Positions 8,699 to 17,904 of a stretch of 64,000 nt of DNA are shown here, in pieces (positions within the stretch are counted from its first letter, which is position 1; each line of letters opens with the position of its first letter). The notes beneath the pieces were generated by a model. It was not told where the DNA came from. It was given only the letters and a program-made list of their open reading frames with translations, and searched no databases. Origin of the DNA: Thiomicrorhabdus sp963677355 (GTDB lineage: Bacteria; Pseudomonadota; Gammaproteobacteria; Thiomicrospirales; Thiomicrospiraceae); the NCBI GenBank assembly GCA_963677355.2, contig CAXXXQ010000002.1, positions 558,001-622,000 of the forward strand, written 5' to 3'. Both the position numbers and the translations under genes were made by a program.

Positions 8699-8724
8699 AA
8701 AAGGCCTCATTAAGAGGCCTTTTT
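8699..8724. terminator. Bidirectional terminator between convergent genes
   Basis: AAAAGGCCTC and GAGGCCTTTTT form a stem around ATTAA, with A and T tracts on both sides. It can end the exported-protein gene on the plus strand and the chemoreceptor gene on the minus strand. Confidence 0.88.
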
Positions 8725-8752
8725 GTTATGCGGTAATTAATGACTTAGATCA

Positions 8753-11386
8753 TCAGAATTCTGACCATTCATCTTCATTACCACCGGTTGCCTGCGGAGT
8801 ATTTGCCTGTTTGGCAGGTGCAGGTTTCTGTTGCATCTCTTTCGGTTTCACTGCAACCGGGCTGTCGTTTTTAGTTTCGGCAGACTGTCCGCTAGTTGCG
8901 TGAACAGATGCTTTTACCGGACTTGGATTGGCCGGTCTAACCGAACTGACCACTTGGTTGGTTTTAAAGAAAGCCATATTATTGCTTAATTCAACCGCTT
9001 GGCGGTTCATCTGCATTGCCGAGCTGGAAGTCTGCTCGACCAGCGTAGCATTATGCTGGGTTGCCGAATCGATTTCGCTGATGGCCGTATGTACCTGATT
9101 GACACCTTCCGCCTGTTCATGCGAAGCGGTGTTAATCTGTTGAATCATGGTGGTGACTTCATCGATCGAGCGGGTAATCTCGTTGATGACGGTGCCTGAT
9201 TCACTGGCCAATTGCGTTCCTTGATCGATACGCTGTACGCTGGAGTCGATTAAGGTTTTGATATCTTTGGCTGCATCGGCCGATTTTTGAGCCAAAGCAC
9301 GCACTTCACCGGCTACCACGGCAAAACCGCGTCCGTGTTCTCCGGCTCTAGCCGCTTCAACGGCCGCGTTCAGTGCTAACAAGTTGGTCTGGAATGCAAT
9401 GCCGTCAATCAAGGTAACAATATCGGCAATTTCATGGCTCGAATCCTGAATGCTGCTCATGGCTTCGATGGTTTTTTCCATAACGGTTCCGGCCTGACTC
9501 GCTTCGTCTTGAACTTTTTTCACGACCTGAGCGGCATGCTCGGCACTTTCCGTGTTATTTTGTACCGCTGCATTCATCTCTTCCATTGTGGCAGAGGTTT
9601 CTTCAATAGCCGAAGCCTGTTGTTGCAGTCGGGTGTTCAGATCATCTGCACCGCTGGAAAGCTTACTGGCTTCTTGGGTGACGACATTGGCCGATTCCAT
9701 CGCCTGAGCCACCGTGGCCGATAATTTGGAGATAGACTGGTTAATTGCGTTTTTCAAGGAGAGCAGGTCACCTTCGTAGTCGTTATTGACCGTTTGTGTT
9801 AAATCGCCTTCGCTCTGTGCAGTAACGACTTTAGAGATTTCATCAATGGCGTTATACAGCGCCGTCATGGAGTCATTAATACGGGATTTAAGAATATCCA
9901 GTTCGCCAGTCGCTTCGATTTCTACACGTGAGTTGAATTGGCCGTGCAACATGTCTTCCATGACACGGTTGATTTGGGCAATGACGGCGCTGGTGGTATT
10001 GACCGCTTGTTGAGCGTCATCCAAAATCTGATAGTAACGACCTTGCGCTTTATTGGTAATGGTGATGTCGTAGTTCGAATCGCGCATCGCACTAATGACT
10101 TGCGAAATTTCATTCATCACCGATGAAATATTTTCGGTACTTTCATTGATTCCGAATTTGAGTTTAGCCAGATCGCCTTGGTACTCACCATTCATTCTTT
10201 GCGAGAAATCCCCCTCGGAAATGGCATGCACGGTGGTGTTGGCTTCATTGAGCGCTTGGCTAACGTTTTCCAGCAACTGGTTAACGGCATCCGAAGTCTG
10301 GCCGATTTCGTCTTTTGATGTGACCGGATTGCGGATGCTGAAGTCGCCGGTCGTCAAAATTTTAACTGTAGACTCTTTCACTTTTTGTAACGGGTTAATC
10401 ACCATACGGTTGAAGACCAAAATTAACACTAGTGTCAATAAAGCGATCCCAAGAATAATACCGACAAGGGAGATTTTAGCGGCTTCCATGGCTAGTTCTA
10501 TCGGTTCTTTATATGCACTTTCATCCATAATGAAAAGGTGGCGGCCAAACATTTTGCCCGCTTCGTCAAGTGCAGGAAGATCGATAATGACTTTGCCGTC
10601 ATGGAAGTAGATATTGCTGGCATCGCCTTCCGTTTGTTGGAAAGCCGGTTTGGCAAAATCGATGGTCTCTTTCGGGAACCAGCGGTCATTGGCAACAATG
10701 TACTGTTCGTTGAACTCGGTGTTTTTTTCAATCACCGGCATAGAGCCATAACGCTGTTTGACATATTCGCGGTTGACTAAGAGTAACCACTGGCCGTTTT
10801 TCTGTTTGGTGAAGTTTTTTCGAACCGAGGCCAATCCTTGAATCATGGCAACCATGCCCAGCATTTCGTTGTCTCTGATGATCGGAGAAATGGCAATGAT
10901 GGAAACCCCGCGATCACCGATCGCCAGAGAACCGATCGCCTTTTTTTCTTTCATGGCATATTGAATCAGCGGATTATTGGTTAGATCTTGACCGTAACTG
11001 TCTAAGTTCCAAGATTTAATTAAAGAACGTCCGTCCGCAGTCATCAACTGTGTTTGAATATTTTTGTAATTGGTTTGATTACGGTATTGGTCTCTTATTT
11101 TCGACAGAGGTTCGATAAGTTCACTACGTTCTTCGACCTCAAGTGCATCTGCGATGTACCCTTGAATAGATAAAGCGCTGGAACCGATAATTCCGCCTTG
11201 AATCTTCAATTCGATCTGTCCATCAATAAAATCCTGCATTTCGGCAACAATCTGTTTGGATACCTTGCCTTCAACCGGAGCGACGGTCAGTTGATAGATT
11301 GCGATACCAAGCGCTATGGATATAGCTAAACCTATTGCTATCGCGATAGACAGTACTTTGGTTCTTAAAGATGAATTTGCTAACAT
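8753..11386 (-). CDS. Methyl-accepting chemotaxis protein with multiple HAMP units and a C-terminal tether
   Basis: An 877-residue transmembrane chemoreceptor. Order: TM1 at about 12-32, a periplasmic Cache-like sensor domain to about 300, TM2 at about 305-327, a classical HAMP, then several HAMP-like units (ISEGDFSQRMNGEYQGDL, MLHGQFNSRVEIEATGEL, QSEGDLTQTVNNDYEGDL), and a long cytoplasmic coiled coil. The signalling tip (GIAFQTNLLALNAAVEAARAG region, about 662-700) is the universal MCP hairpin that binds CheA and CheW. After the helical bundle comes a Pro/Ala/Lys-rich linker ending in EWSEF (873-877), which resembles the xWxxF pentapeptide that tethers CheR or CheB. The ligand cannot be inferred. 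The gene stands alone. Confidence 0.95.
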   Translation of the reverse strand: MLANSSLRTKVLSIAIAIGLAISIALGIAIYQLTVAPVEGKVSKQIVAEMQDFIDGQIELKIQGGIIGSSALSIQGYIADALEVEERSELIEPLSKIRDQYRNQTNYKNIQTQLMTADGRSLIKSWNLDSYGQDLTNNPLIQYAMKEKKAIGSLAIGDRGVSIIAISPIIRDNEMLGMVAMIQGLASVRKNFTKQKNGQWLLLVNREYVKQRYGSMPVIEKNTEFNEQYIVANDRWFPKETIDFAKPAFQQTEGDASNIYFHDGKVIIDLPALDEAGKMFGRHLFIMDESAYKEPIELAMEAAKISLVGIILGIALLTLVLILVFNRMVINPLQKVKESTVKILTTGDFSIRNPVTSKDEIGQTSDAVNQLLENVSQALNEANTTVHAISEGDFSQRMNGEYQGDLAKLKFGINESTENISSVMNEISQVISAMRDSNYDITITNKAQGRYYQILDDAQQAVNTTSAVIAQINRVMEDMLHGQFNSRVEIEATGELDILKSRINDSMTALYNAIDEISKVVTAQSEGDLTQTVNNDYEGDLLSLKNAINQSISKLSATVAQAMESANVVTQEASKLSSGADDLNTRLQQQASAIEETSATMEEMNAAVQNNTESAEHAAQVVKKVQDEASQAGTVMEKTIEAMSSIQDSSHEIADIVTLIDGIAFQTNLLALNAAVEAARAGEHGRGFAVVAGEVRALAQKSADAAKDIKTLIDSSVQRIDQGTQLASESGTVINEITRSIDEVTTMIQQINTASHEQAEGVNQVHTAISEIDSATQHNATLVEQTSSSAMQMNRQAVELSNNMAFFKTNQVVSSVRPANPSPVKASVHATSGQSAETKNDSPVAVKPKEMQQKPAPAKQANTPQATGGNEDEWSEF

Positions 11387-11598
11387 AGGTAAGCCTTCTA
11401 TTATGTCGTTTTTGATCTCAATTTTGATTGTGTTCGAATTTTACACGAATGTTACAAGCATAAAGCTTGCCATTACTGTTGGATAACCTTGGTATTGCAA
11501 GGGGTGTTTGCATATAGAATGTCTAGGCTTTGTATAAATATCGTTTATGGCCGAGTTGAATAACCGGCTGAGTGCCTTTAATTTAGGAGAATCACCGC

Positions 11599-12501
11599 TT
11601 GAATGCTTATCCTTTGGTAACAACTGTTGTTAAATCCGCTCGTCCGAATTTTCTTGTTTTGAGTTTTTCTGTGGTGTTATTGGGTATAAGTATTGCCGCT
11701 TATGATGATGTCCTGTTTTCTTGGCGTAAGGCATTAGTAATTTTGAGTGGGGCAATTCTTGCCCATATGGCGGTGAACCTGCTCAATGAATACCAAGATT
11801 ATCATTCCGGCTTAGACAAGATAACGCGGAAAACCCCTTTTAGTGGCGGCAGTGGAGCTCTAATAGACAATCCGGAAGCGGCTAAAGGGGTGTTGGTTTT
11901 CTTTTGGATTACGGTAATTTTGTTAGTAGCGGTCGGGTTTGTCTTGATCCAAGATAGTGGCTGGGGGCTTGTGCCGATAGGCTTGCTCGGTTTGCTGCTG
12001 ATTGTGTTTTATACCAAAACCATTACCCGTATGCCTTGGTTGTGTTTGGTTGCACCGGGTTTCGCTTTCGGGCCCTTAATGGTAATCGGTACCTATTATG
12101 CACTCGGAGGTCAGATTTCCATCCTGGTTATTTTGCTATCCATGGTGCCTTTCTTTCTTGTTAATAATTTGTTGCTATTGAATCAGATTCCCGATATCGA
12201 TGCCGACAAGCAAGTCGGTCGTTATAACGTGTTAATGCATTTAGGAAGCGAAACCGGATTGCAGATTTTTGCCGCATTTATGTGGCTGAGTTTCATTGCA
12301 CTGGGGGTGGCTATTTGGTTGCTGGATCTTCCGCAAGCGGCGATGCTGGGTTTTGCGTCGTTATTAATCGTTTTCCCGATGCTGCGTAAGCTGCAAGAAG
12401 ATTATCAAAATATCGATAAACTCCTGCCGGTACTGGCAATGAATGTCATAATAACGCTCATTACACCGGTACTGATCGCAGTTGGCTTGTTTATCGGCTA
12501 G
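11599..12501 (+). CDS. UbiA-family prenyltransferase (MenA-like)
   Basis: A 300-residue polytopic membrane protein with about eight or nine helices. Two Asp-rich motifs define the UbiA superfamily: NLLNEYQDYHSGLD in the first half and NQIPDIDADKQVGR in the second; both bind the Mg-prenyl-diphosphate. The pattern is closest to MenA-like 1,4-dihydroxy-2-naphthoate prenyltransferases rather than UbiA itself, but no other quinone gene lies nearby to confirm. The TTG start at 11599 is chosen because AGGAGA lies eight bases upstream. It is followed after 24 bases by cysM in the same direction. Confidence 0.87.
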   Translation: MNAYPLVTTVVKSARPNFLVLSFSVVLLGISIAAYDDVLFSWRKALVILSGAILAHMAVNLLNEYQDYHSGLDKITRKTPFSGGSGALIDNPEAAKGVLVFFWITVILLVAVGFVLIQDSGWGLVPIGLLGLLLIVFYTKTITRMPWLCLVAPGFAFGPLMVIGTYYALGGQISILVILLSMVPFFLVNNLLLLNQIPDIDADKQVGRYNVLMHLGSETGLQIFAAFMWLSFIALGVAIWLLDLPQAAMLGFASLLIVFPMLRKLQEDYQNIDKLLPVLAMNVIITLITPVLIAVGLFIG

Positions 12502-12525
12502 CTGCACGGACGTTTAGGAATGTTT

Positions 12526-13422
12526 ATGGAATATAAAACTTTAATGGATTTTGTCGGTAATACGCCGTTGGTCAAAATCCAGCGTATGACAAACAATAAC
12601 AACAATAGTGTGGTGTTGGCGAAACTGGAAGGAAATAATCCGGCCGGTTCAGTCAAGGATCGTCCGGCGATCAATATGATTAAACAGGCTGAACTGCGAG
12701 GGGAAATTAAACCCGGTGACACCCTTATCGAAGCCACCAGCGGCAATACCGGAATCGCTTTGGCGATGGCGGCGGCGATGATGGGTTATAAAATGAAGCT
12801 GATTATGCCGAACAACATGAGCATGGAACGTAAAGCCTCTATGGCGGCCTACGGGGCGGAACTGATCGAAGTCTCCAAAGAAGAAGGGATGGAAGGCGCC
12901 AGAGATTTGGCTGAACAGATGCAGCGTGCAGGTGAAGGGGTAGTTTTGGATCAGTTTGCCAACCCGGACAATCCGCTGGCGCATTACCAGTCAACCGGTC
13001 CGGAAATTTGGAGAGATACCGAAGGTCAGATTACCCATTTTGTCAGTGCCATGGGAACCACCGGTACCATCATGGGGACATCCATGTACCTTAAAGAACA
13101 AAACCCGAATGTGCAGATTGTCGGGGTGCAACCGGAAGACGGTGCGGCCATTCCGGGGATCAGACGTTGGCCGAAAGAGTATATGCCAAAGATTTACGAA
13201 TCCACCCGAGTTGATCGAACCATTGATATGTCTCAACAGAGAGCGGAAGACACCATGCGTCAATTAGCGATTCAAGAAGGGATCTTCGGCGGGGTCTCAT
13301 CCGGCGGCGCCATGGCGGTAGCTTTGCAGTTAGCCGATGAGATCGACAATGCGGTCATCGTAACTATTGTTTGCGACCGCGGCGACCGCTACCTTTCAAC
13401 CGGTGTGTTTAACCCAGCATAA
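12526..13422 (+). CDS. cysM: Cysteine synthase B (O-acetylserine sulfhydrylase, CysM)
   Basis: A PLP enzyme of 298 residues (E. coli CysM 303) that makes cysteine or S-sulfocysteine from O-acetylserine. Visible signatures are VGNTPLVKIQRM at the start, the PLP lysine in AGSVKDRPA, the phosphate loop SGNTGIALA and GTTGTIMGTS. The opening and overall pattern match CysM rather than CysK. The ATG at 12526 is preferred over the in-frame ATG at 12520 because AGGA ends six bases before it and would be too close to the earlier codon. It lies in a tight same-strand run with the prenyltransferase, CYTH and TolC genes. Confidence 0.95.
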   Translation: MEYKTLMDFVGNTPLVKIQRMTNNNNNSVVLAKLEGNNPAGSVKDRPAINMIKQAELRGEIKPGDTLIEATSGNTGIALAMAAAMMGYKMKLIMPNNMSMERKASMAAYGAELIEVSKEEGMEGARDLAEQMQRAGEGVVLDQFANPDNPLAHYQSTGPEIWRDTEGQITHFVSAMGTTGTIMGTSMYLKEQNPNVQIVGVQPEDGAAIPGIRRWPKEYMPKIYESTRVDRTIDMSQQRAEDTMRQLAIQEGIFGGVSSGGAMAVALQLADEIDNAVIVTIVCDRGDRYLSTGVFNPA

Positions 13423-13452
13423 TGCGTTTATAGAGAATAAGGATTGGAGTGA

Positions 13453-13950
13453 ATGGCAAGAGAAATTGAGCGTAAATTTTTATTGGTGAACGAAGATTGG
13501 AAAGCTTTGGCTCATCAAAAAACGCATTTTGCCCAAGGTTACTTAAATGATATCTCCGATAAAAACTCAAGCTGCTCGGTTAGGGTTAGATTGGAAGGCG
13601 AACACGCCAATATGAATATCAAAAGTCTTGAGATTGGCTTGAGTCGAGACGAATACGAGTATGCCATCCCTTATGAAGAGGGTAAAAGAATGCTGGAAAC
13701 CTTGTCAGTCGGCCCGGTAATCGAAAAAGACCGTTATTTGGTCAAGTTCGGAGATCATGTTTGGGAAATTGACGAGTTTCATGGCGATAATACAGGCTTG
13801 GTTGTCGCCGAAGTGGAAATCGGAACGGAAGATGAGCAGATTTCGATGCCGGACTGGGTTGGCAGAGAAGTGACTGATGAAGCTCGTTTTTACAATATCA
13901 GTTTAAGTAAAAGACCTTTTAATAGTTGGAATGATGATGAAAAATATTGA
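13453..13950 (+). CDS. CYTH-domain (triphosphate tunnel) protein
   Basis: A 165-residue single-domain CYTH protein. The family signature ExExK appears at the very N-terminus as MAREIERKFLL, and further basic and acidic strands (SVRVRLEG, VWEIDEFHGDN, VVAEVEIGTEDE) supply the charged tunnel. Short bacterial proteins of this kind are usually inorganic triphosphatases, though some are annotated class IV adenylate cyclases. Its 3' end overlaps the TolC-like gene by 20 bases, so the two are translationally linked; the functional connection is unknown. Confidence 0.88.
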   Translation: MAREIERKFLLVNEDWKALAHQKTHFAQGYLNDISDKNSSCSVRVRLEGEHANMNIKSLEIGLSRDEYEYAIPYEEGKRMLETLSVGPVIEKDRYLVKFGDHVWEIDEFHGDNTGLVVAEVEIGTEDEQISMPDWVGREVTDEARFYNISLSKRPFNSWNDDEKY

Positions 13951-15304
13951 TCGCATCAAGTTAAAGAAGTTGTCTCAAGCTGTTTTAGTCGGCCTCTCGC
14001 TGAGTGTTGCAAACAGTGTTCAGGTCGTTCATGCGGCAAGTAGTTACGGATTGCAGGATATTTATCAAATGGCGCTCTCTTATGACGCCAAGATCGCTCA
14101 GGCCCAAGCTCAGTATCTTGCCGATAAAGAGTCGATTGCGACGGCAAGAGGCGTGCTGCTTCCTCAAGTTCAGGCGGACGGCAGTTATTTCATTACCGAC
14201 AGTGATAATGATTATGCAGATAATAACGCCAGGAATTTATCCGTTACTCTGAATCAATCTATTTATGATCACGCCAATTGGGCGCGCTATGAGCAGGCTA
14301 AATACAGCAGCGAAGCGGCTGACTTGACGCTGCAAAACGCTCAACAGGATCTGATATTGAGAGTCGCTCAGGCTTATTTTGATGTCCTGTTGGCGCAGAA
14401 GACTTTGCAACTGTCGCAAAATAAAGAAAAGGCCGACTATACCCAGTATGAAACAGCTAAAGCCTCGGCCGAGTTAGGTTTATCCAGCCGAGTGGATGTG
14501 CTGGAAGCCAAATCCAGTTATGATCTCTCTAAATCCGATACGATCAGTGCGCAAAACCAGTTGGATATTACTCTGGAAGCGCTTGCCAATATTACCGGTA
14601 AAACGATGGAGAATATCCGAGATCATGGTTTGAAAGCCTTGTTACCCGATGTAGATTTACCAAAGCTGGAACTGGATCAAAGCAAACTTGAGCAGCAGGC
14701 TCAGGCCGGAAATTTGAGCATTTTAACTGCCCAAACTCAGCTTGGTCAGGCGACCGAAGAGATTTCAGTCAAAAAAGCCGGGCATCTGCCGTCGGTCTCT
14801 TTTCAGGCCAAATACAGCGACACGGACTATTCCGATTTTCAAGCCGGGTCAACTTTTACCGACAGTGAAACCACGACTTATGGCGTTAATGTGACCATGC
14901 CGATATTTTCGGGGGGTCGTACCAGTTCAGAAGTGACGGCTGCCAAACAGCGAACAATGGCCGCTCAAGAGGCTTTACGAGACAGTCAGCAATCTGCCAA
15001 ACTGGCCGTGCGAACTCAGGTCAGAAATCTTGAGCAGGGTGAAAAATTGGTAAGAGCTTTGCGTGAAGCGGTTAAATCCAATGATGCATTTCTGGAGTCG
15101 GCCGAAGAGGGTTATCGCGTTGGTTTGAAAAGCATGCTCGAGGTGTTAACGGCGCGAACCAATCAAACCAATGCACAAAGAAACTTGATTGAAGCGATTC
15201 ATAATCAAGTGCTTAATCATCTTCAGTTGGAAGCGAGTTTGGGGGATTTGAATATCGATGATATCCTCAAATATGAACCTCTGTTACAAAGCCCGAGCAG
15301 CTAA
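13931..15304 (+). CDS. TolC-family outer-membrane efflux channel
   Basis: A 457-residue outer-membrane channel subunit of the TolC family, the exit duct of type I secretion or RND/MFS efflux systems. A signal peptide precedes ASSYGLQDIYQMALSYDAKI, the classic TolC opening. The protein shows the internal duplication of the family: two helical hairpin repeats, with LVDVLEA-like text at GLSSRVDVLEAKSSYDLSKS and GLKSMLEVLTARTNQTNAQRNL. Three ATG codons are clustered at 13931-13939, so the exact start may be a few codons later. No inner-membrane pump or adaptor is adjacent. It could serve many exporters. Confidence 0.92.
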   Translation: MMMKNIDRIKLKKLSQAVLVGLSLSVANSVQVVHAASSYGLQDIYQMALSYDAKIAQAQAQYLADKESIATARGVLLPQVQADGSYFITDSDNDYADNNARNLSVTLNQSIYDHANWARYEQAKYSSEAADLTLQNAQQDLILRVAQAYFDVLLAQKTLQLSQNKEKADYTQYETAKASAELGLSSRVDVLEAKSSYDLSKSDTISAQNQLDITLEALANITGKTMENIRDHGLKALLPDVDLPKLELDQSKLEQQAQAGNLSILTAQTQLGQATEEISVKKAGHLPSVSFQAKYSDTDYSDFQAGSTFTDSETTTYGVNVTMPIFSGGRTSSEVTAAKQRTMAAQEALRDSQQSAKLAVRTQVRNLEQGEKLVRALREAVKSNDAFLESAEEGYRVGLKSMLEVLTARTNQTNAQRNLIEAIHNQVLNHLQLEASLGDLNIDDILKYEPLLQSPSS

Positions 15305-15313
15305 TCGCGACAA

Positions 15314-16852
15314 ATGAGCTGGAAATCAAATCGCAGAAGCTTTCTGATACAGGCTGCCGCTAGTTGCGGAATTCTTCCGCTACTTGTCGGTTGCGCACCG
15401 GGTAGAGACAGGCAAACGGTAAGGGTTGGCGTGACCAGCAGGCCGCGTATGCTTGACCCGCGCAAAGCGACCGATGCCTTATCCAGTCGTGTCAATCGGC
15501 TGATCTATCGGCAGTTGATCGACTTTGACGCGCAATTCAAAGCCGTACCGGATCTGGCCGGCTGGCAGCAGCTTGACTCCGTGACCTATGTGTTTCAAAT
15601 TGTCGAGTCTAGCTATTTCCCGGATGGACAACCGTTAACTGCACAGGATGTAGTTGCCACCTATCAAAGTATTCTCGATCCAGACTTTGGCTCTCCGCAC
15701 CGCGGTTCTTTAAAGGGTATTCAGTCAGTCAGAGCCTTGGATAGCAATCGAATCGAATTTGTACTACAGCAGCCGGATGCTTTATTTGTCGGGCGGTTGG
15801 TGATCGGTATCCTGCCTAAGTCCTTAATCGAACAACAACATCCGTTTCATCAACAGCCGATCGGTTCCGGTGCTTGTGAATTTGTCTCCCTAACCGAGCA
15901 AAAACTGGTGATTAAGCGTAAGCTTGATCAGGTTGAGCTGGAATTCATTCCGGTCAAGGACCCGACGGTTCGTGTCCTTAAATTAAAAAAGGGCGAGCTG
16001 GATATCGTACAAAACGACCTATCGCCGGAGTTGGTTCAATATTGTGCCAAACAAGCGGAACTAAAAGTCGATTGGCATGCCGGAACCAGTTTTGGCTATA
16101 TCGGCTTTAATTTCGAAGATCCGTTATTGGCGCAAGCTGAATTAAGACAAGCCATTGCTTATGGCATTGATCGCCAAGCTATCGTGGATGCGATGTTCTC
16201 CGGTCATGCAAGACTGGCGGGCGGTTTACTGGTTCCGGAACACTGGGCGGGGGTAGACAATATGCCCGGCTATGACTTTAACCCGGATAAAGCTAAAGCA
16301 CTGCTTCAAAGTTTGGATATAAGCAGCTTGCCGCCGGGGCAGGTTGAGCGTAATGCTGGAGGTGAACTACAGATCTATTTGAGTTATAAAACATCCAATG
16401 ATCCTACGCGTATTCGTTTGGCAACTATCTATCAAGCACAGTTGAAAAAGATCGGTATTCATCTCAATATCCAGAGCTATGATTGGGGAACTTTCTACAG
16501 CGACATTAAGAAAGGGCGTTTTCAGCTCTACAGCTTGGCTTGGGTCGGAATCAAGAGCCCGGATATTTTCCAATATGTGTTCGATTCAACCGCCATACCG
16601 CCGAACGGTGCCAATCGAGGACGCTACCGAAACGAACAAGCTGACCGGCTGATTAAGCAAGCCGCCGAGACAGCTTCAATTACCGAACAGGCGAAACTTT
16701 ATCAACAGTTGCAGACGTTATTACAGAAAGATTTGGCAGCTATGCCGCTATGGTATGAAGATCAATATAGCGTCGCCAGAAAAGAGGTCAGCGGTTATCG
16801 GATTTATGCCGATGGACGTTTGGATGGTTTGTTGAAGATTAGTAAGGCGTAA
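15314..16852 (+). CDS. Peptide-type ABC transporter solute-binding lipoprotein (SBP_bac_5), Tat-exported
   Basis: A 512-residue family-5 extracellular solute-binding protein, the group that binds oligopeptides, dipeptides or nickel. The N-terminus carries a twin-arginine motif NRRSFL (6-11) and a lipobox LVGC with C27, indicating a Tat-exported lipoprotein. Family blocks seen are VRVGVTSRPRMLDPRKATD, QPLTAQDVVATYQSILDP and LRQAIAYGIDRQAIVD. It follows the TolC-like gene by nine bases. Its cognate permeases are probably the two genes at 19449 and 20394, now separated by two inverted DUF2202 genes and an L,D-transpeptidase. Ligand unknown; a murein peptide is possible given that neighbour. Confidence 0.9.
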   Translation: MSWKSNRRSFLIQAAASCGILPLLVGCAPGRDRQTVRVGVTSRPRMLDPRKATDALSSRVNRLIYRQLIDFDAQFKAVPDLAGWQQLDSVTYVFQIVESSYFPDGQPLTAQDVVATYQSILDPDFGSPHRGSLKGIQSVRALDSNRIEFVLQQPDALFVGRLVIGILPKSLIEQQHPFHQQPIGSGACEFVSLTEQKLVIKRKLDQVELEFIPVKDPTVRVLKLKKGELDIVQNDLSPELVQYCAKQAELKVDWHAGTSFGYIGFNFEDPLLAQAELRQAIAYGIDRQAIVDAMFSGHARLAGGLLVPEHWAGVDNMPGYDFNPDKAKALLQSLDISSLPPGQVERNAGGELQIYLSYKTSNDPTRIRLATIYQAQLKKIGIHLNIQSYDWGTFYSDIKKGRFQLYSLAWVGIKSPDIFQYVFDSTAIPPNGANRGRYRNEQADRLIKQAAETASITEQAKLYQQLQTLLQKDLAAMPLWYEDQYSVARKEVSGYRIYADGRLDGLLKISKA

Positions 16853-16866
16853 TTTAAAAGCACAAT

Positions 16867-16896
16867 AAAAAAGCCGCTTTGTCGTAAAGCGGCTTT
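16867..16896. terminator. Bidirectional terminator after the solute-binding protein
   Basis: AAAGCCGCTTT and AAAGCGGCTTT pair around GTCGT. A flanking A tract and T-rich right side let it act in both directions, ending the cysM-to-binding-protein run and possibly the DUF2202 gene at 16930. Confidence 0.85.
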
Positions 16897-16929
16897 GAAC
16901 CAATTTAGGAATTCGAATTTACGACGGTG

Positions 16930-17583
16930 TTATCGGTTGATATTTCCAGTCTCGTAATCGGAGTTCACAATCGCGTCAAATTCTTCTTGGGAAATATGGG
17001 TAGGGATGTACTCAAATCCGGCTTCCACGACCAAGCTGTAGAAACTTCTTAGATGGTTTCTAGACCCTTTTAGCAAATTGCTGTACACGTCTTTGATGTC
17101 TTGGTGATCTACAATCTGAATCTGCTCATTAATATCGGCGATATCCAGTTCTTCGATTTCCGTACCCACTCGCAATGCATTTTCATAGCTTTCCGAACCG
17201 TAAGCGACTAAAGCTTCATATAGTTCGGTAAAGTGAGGGTCGGTAAATACACCTTGAGTTTCGTCTGTGACCGGATCGGTGATGTTGTATTTTGCAATCA
17301 GTCCGGCAACCGCGTCGGTGTGAGTCTGTTCAGAATCGGCAATATTCTGGAAGACAGGAATACCCCATACGTCATATAAAGCGAGGTAAACATCACGCGC
17401 TAATTTTTCTTCTTCACGCATAAATTGCAAACTGGCCGATTCTAGAGAAGAAAGTTGCGTCGTCTGTTCAATAGTGGTGTCGGTGGAAGAAACGGATGTG
17501 GTATCAGAAGCCATAACATAAGCGTTACCTGACACGAACAGAGCGGTAGAAAGTAGGGCTGTTTTTAAAATCGAATTTCTCAT
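16930..17583 (-). CDS. Secreted DUF2202 protein (ferritin-like fold), copy 1
   Basis: A 217-residue DUF2202 (COG4902-type) protein of unknown function. A signal peptide (about residues 1-25) is followed by a low-complexity Thr/Ser linker and a helical domain. Metal-site-like residues are visible in REEEKLARDVYLALY (Glu57-59) and SEQTHTD (Glu85, His88), the ExxH pattern of ferritin-like four-helix proteins. The C-terminal block GSRNHLRSFYSLV is shared with copy 2. It sits inverted between the parts of a peptide ABC transporter and has a paralogue 320 bases upstream at 17905. Function not known for the family. Confidence 0.88.
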   Translation of the reverse strand: MRNSILKTALLSTALFVSGNAYVMASDTTSVSSTDTTIEQTTQLSSLESASLQFMREEEKLARDVYLALYDVWGIPVFQNIADSEQTHTDAVAGLIAKYNITDPVTDETQGVFTDPHFTELYEALVAYGSESYENALRVGTEIEELDIADINEQIQIVDHQDIKDVYSNLLKGSRNHLRSFYSLVVEAGFEYIPTHISQEEFDAIVNSDYETGNINR

Positions 17584-17904
17584 TGCATATCCTTTGGTTT
17601 CATCATTGAAACTATTTGTTTGGTTAATGGGCTGATAAGCCTTTTCGATTCGGGTACAGAATATCCCTAAATTTTGTGGTTGAATATCACCTGAAAGGGT
17701 TAAAAAGTAAAATAATTACATTTAATATTGGGTTTTGATAAGTTTTTACACTTGAAGGATATGAATAAATACTTAGTAAAACTATGGGAATTGCTGGTTG
17801 ATCCGATTGGTGGTGATAGAGATTGAATAAAAAGCAATAAAAAAGAGTTACCTAAAATATTTATAGGTAACTCTTTTAATAGAGGAGAGGTAAATCAAAG
17901 CGAT
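17584..17904. other. AT-rich intergenic region between the DUF2202 paralogues
   Basis: This 321-base stretch holds the upstream region of DUF2202 copy 1 and, at its right end, the terminator of copy 2. I see no coding potential or RNA gene. A separate promoter for copy 1 must lie here because a strong terminator isolates it from copy 2; no convincing -35/-10 pair stands out. Confidence 0.6.
17841..17877 (-). terminator. Strong terminator downstream of DUF2202 copy 2
   Basis: A perfect 14-base inverted repeat, AAAAGAGTTACCTA and TAGGTAACTCTTTT, with a nine-base loop. On the minus strand the stem is followed by a T-rich run. Confidence 0.9.

Noticed and set aside
10095..10610. Plus-strand frame of 171 codons inside the chemoreceptor gene
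   Set aside because: It is antisense to a well-supported MCP with full domain structure, and its translation looks like no protein family.
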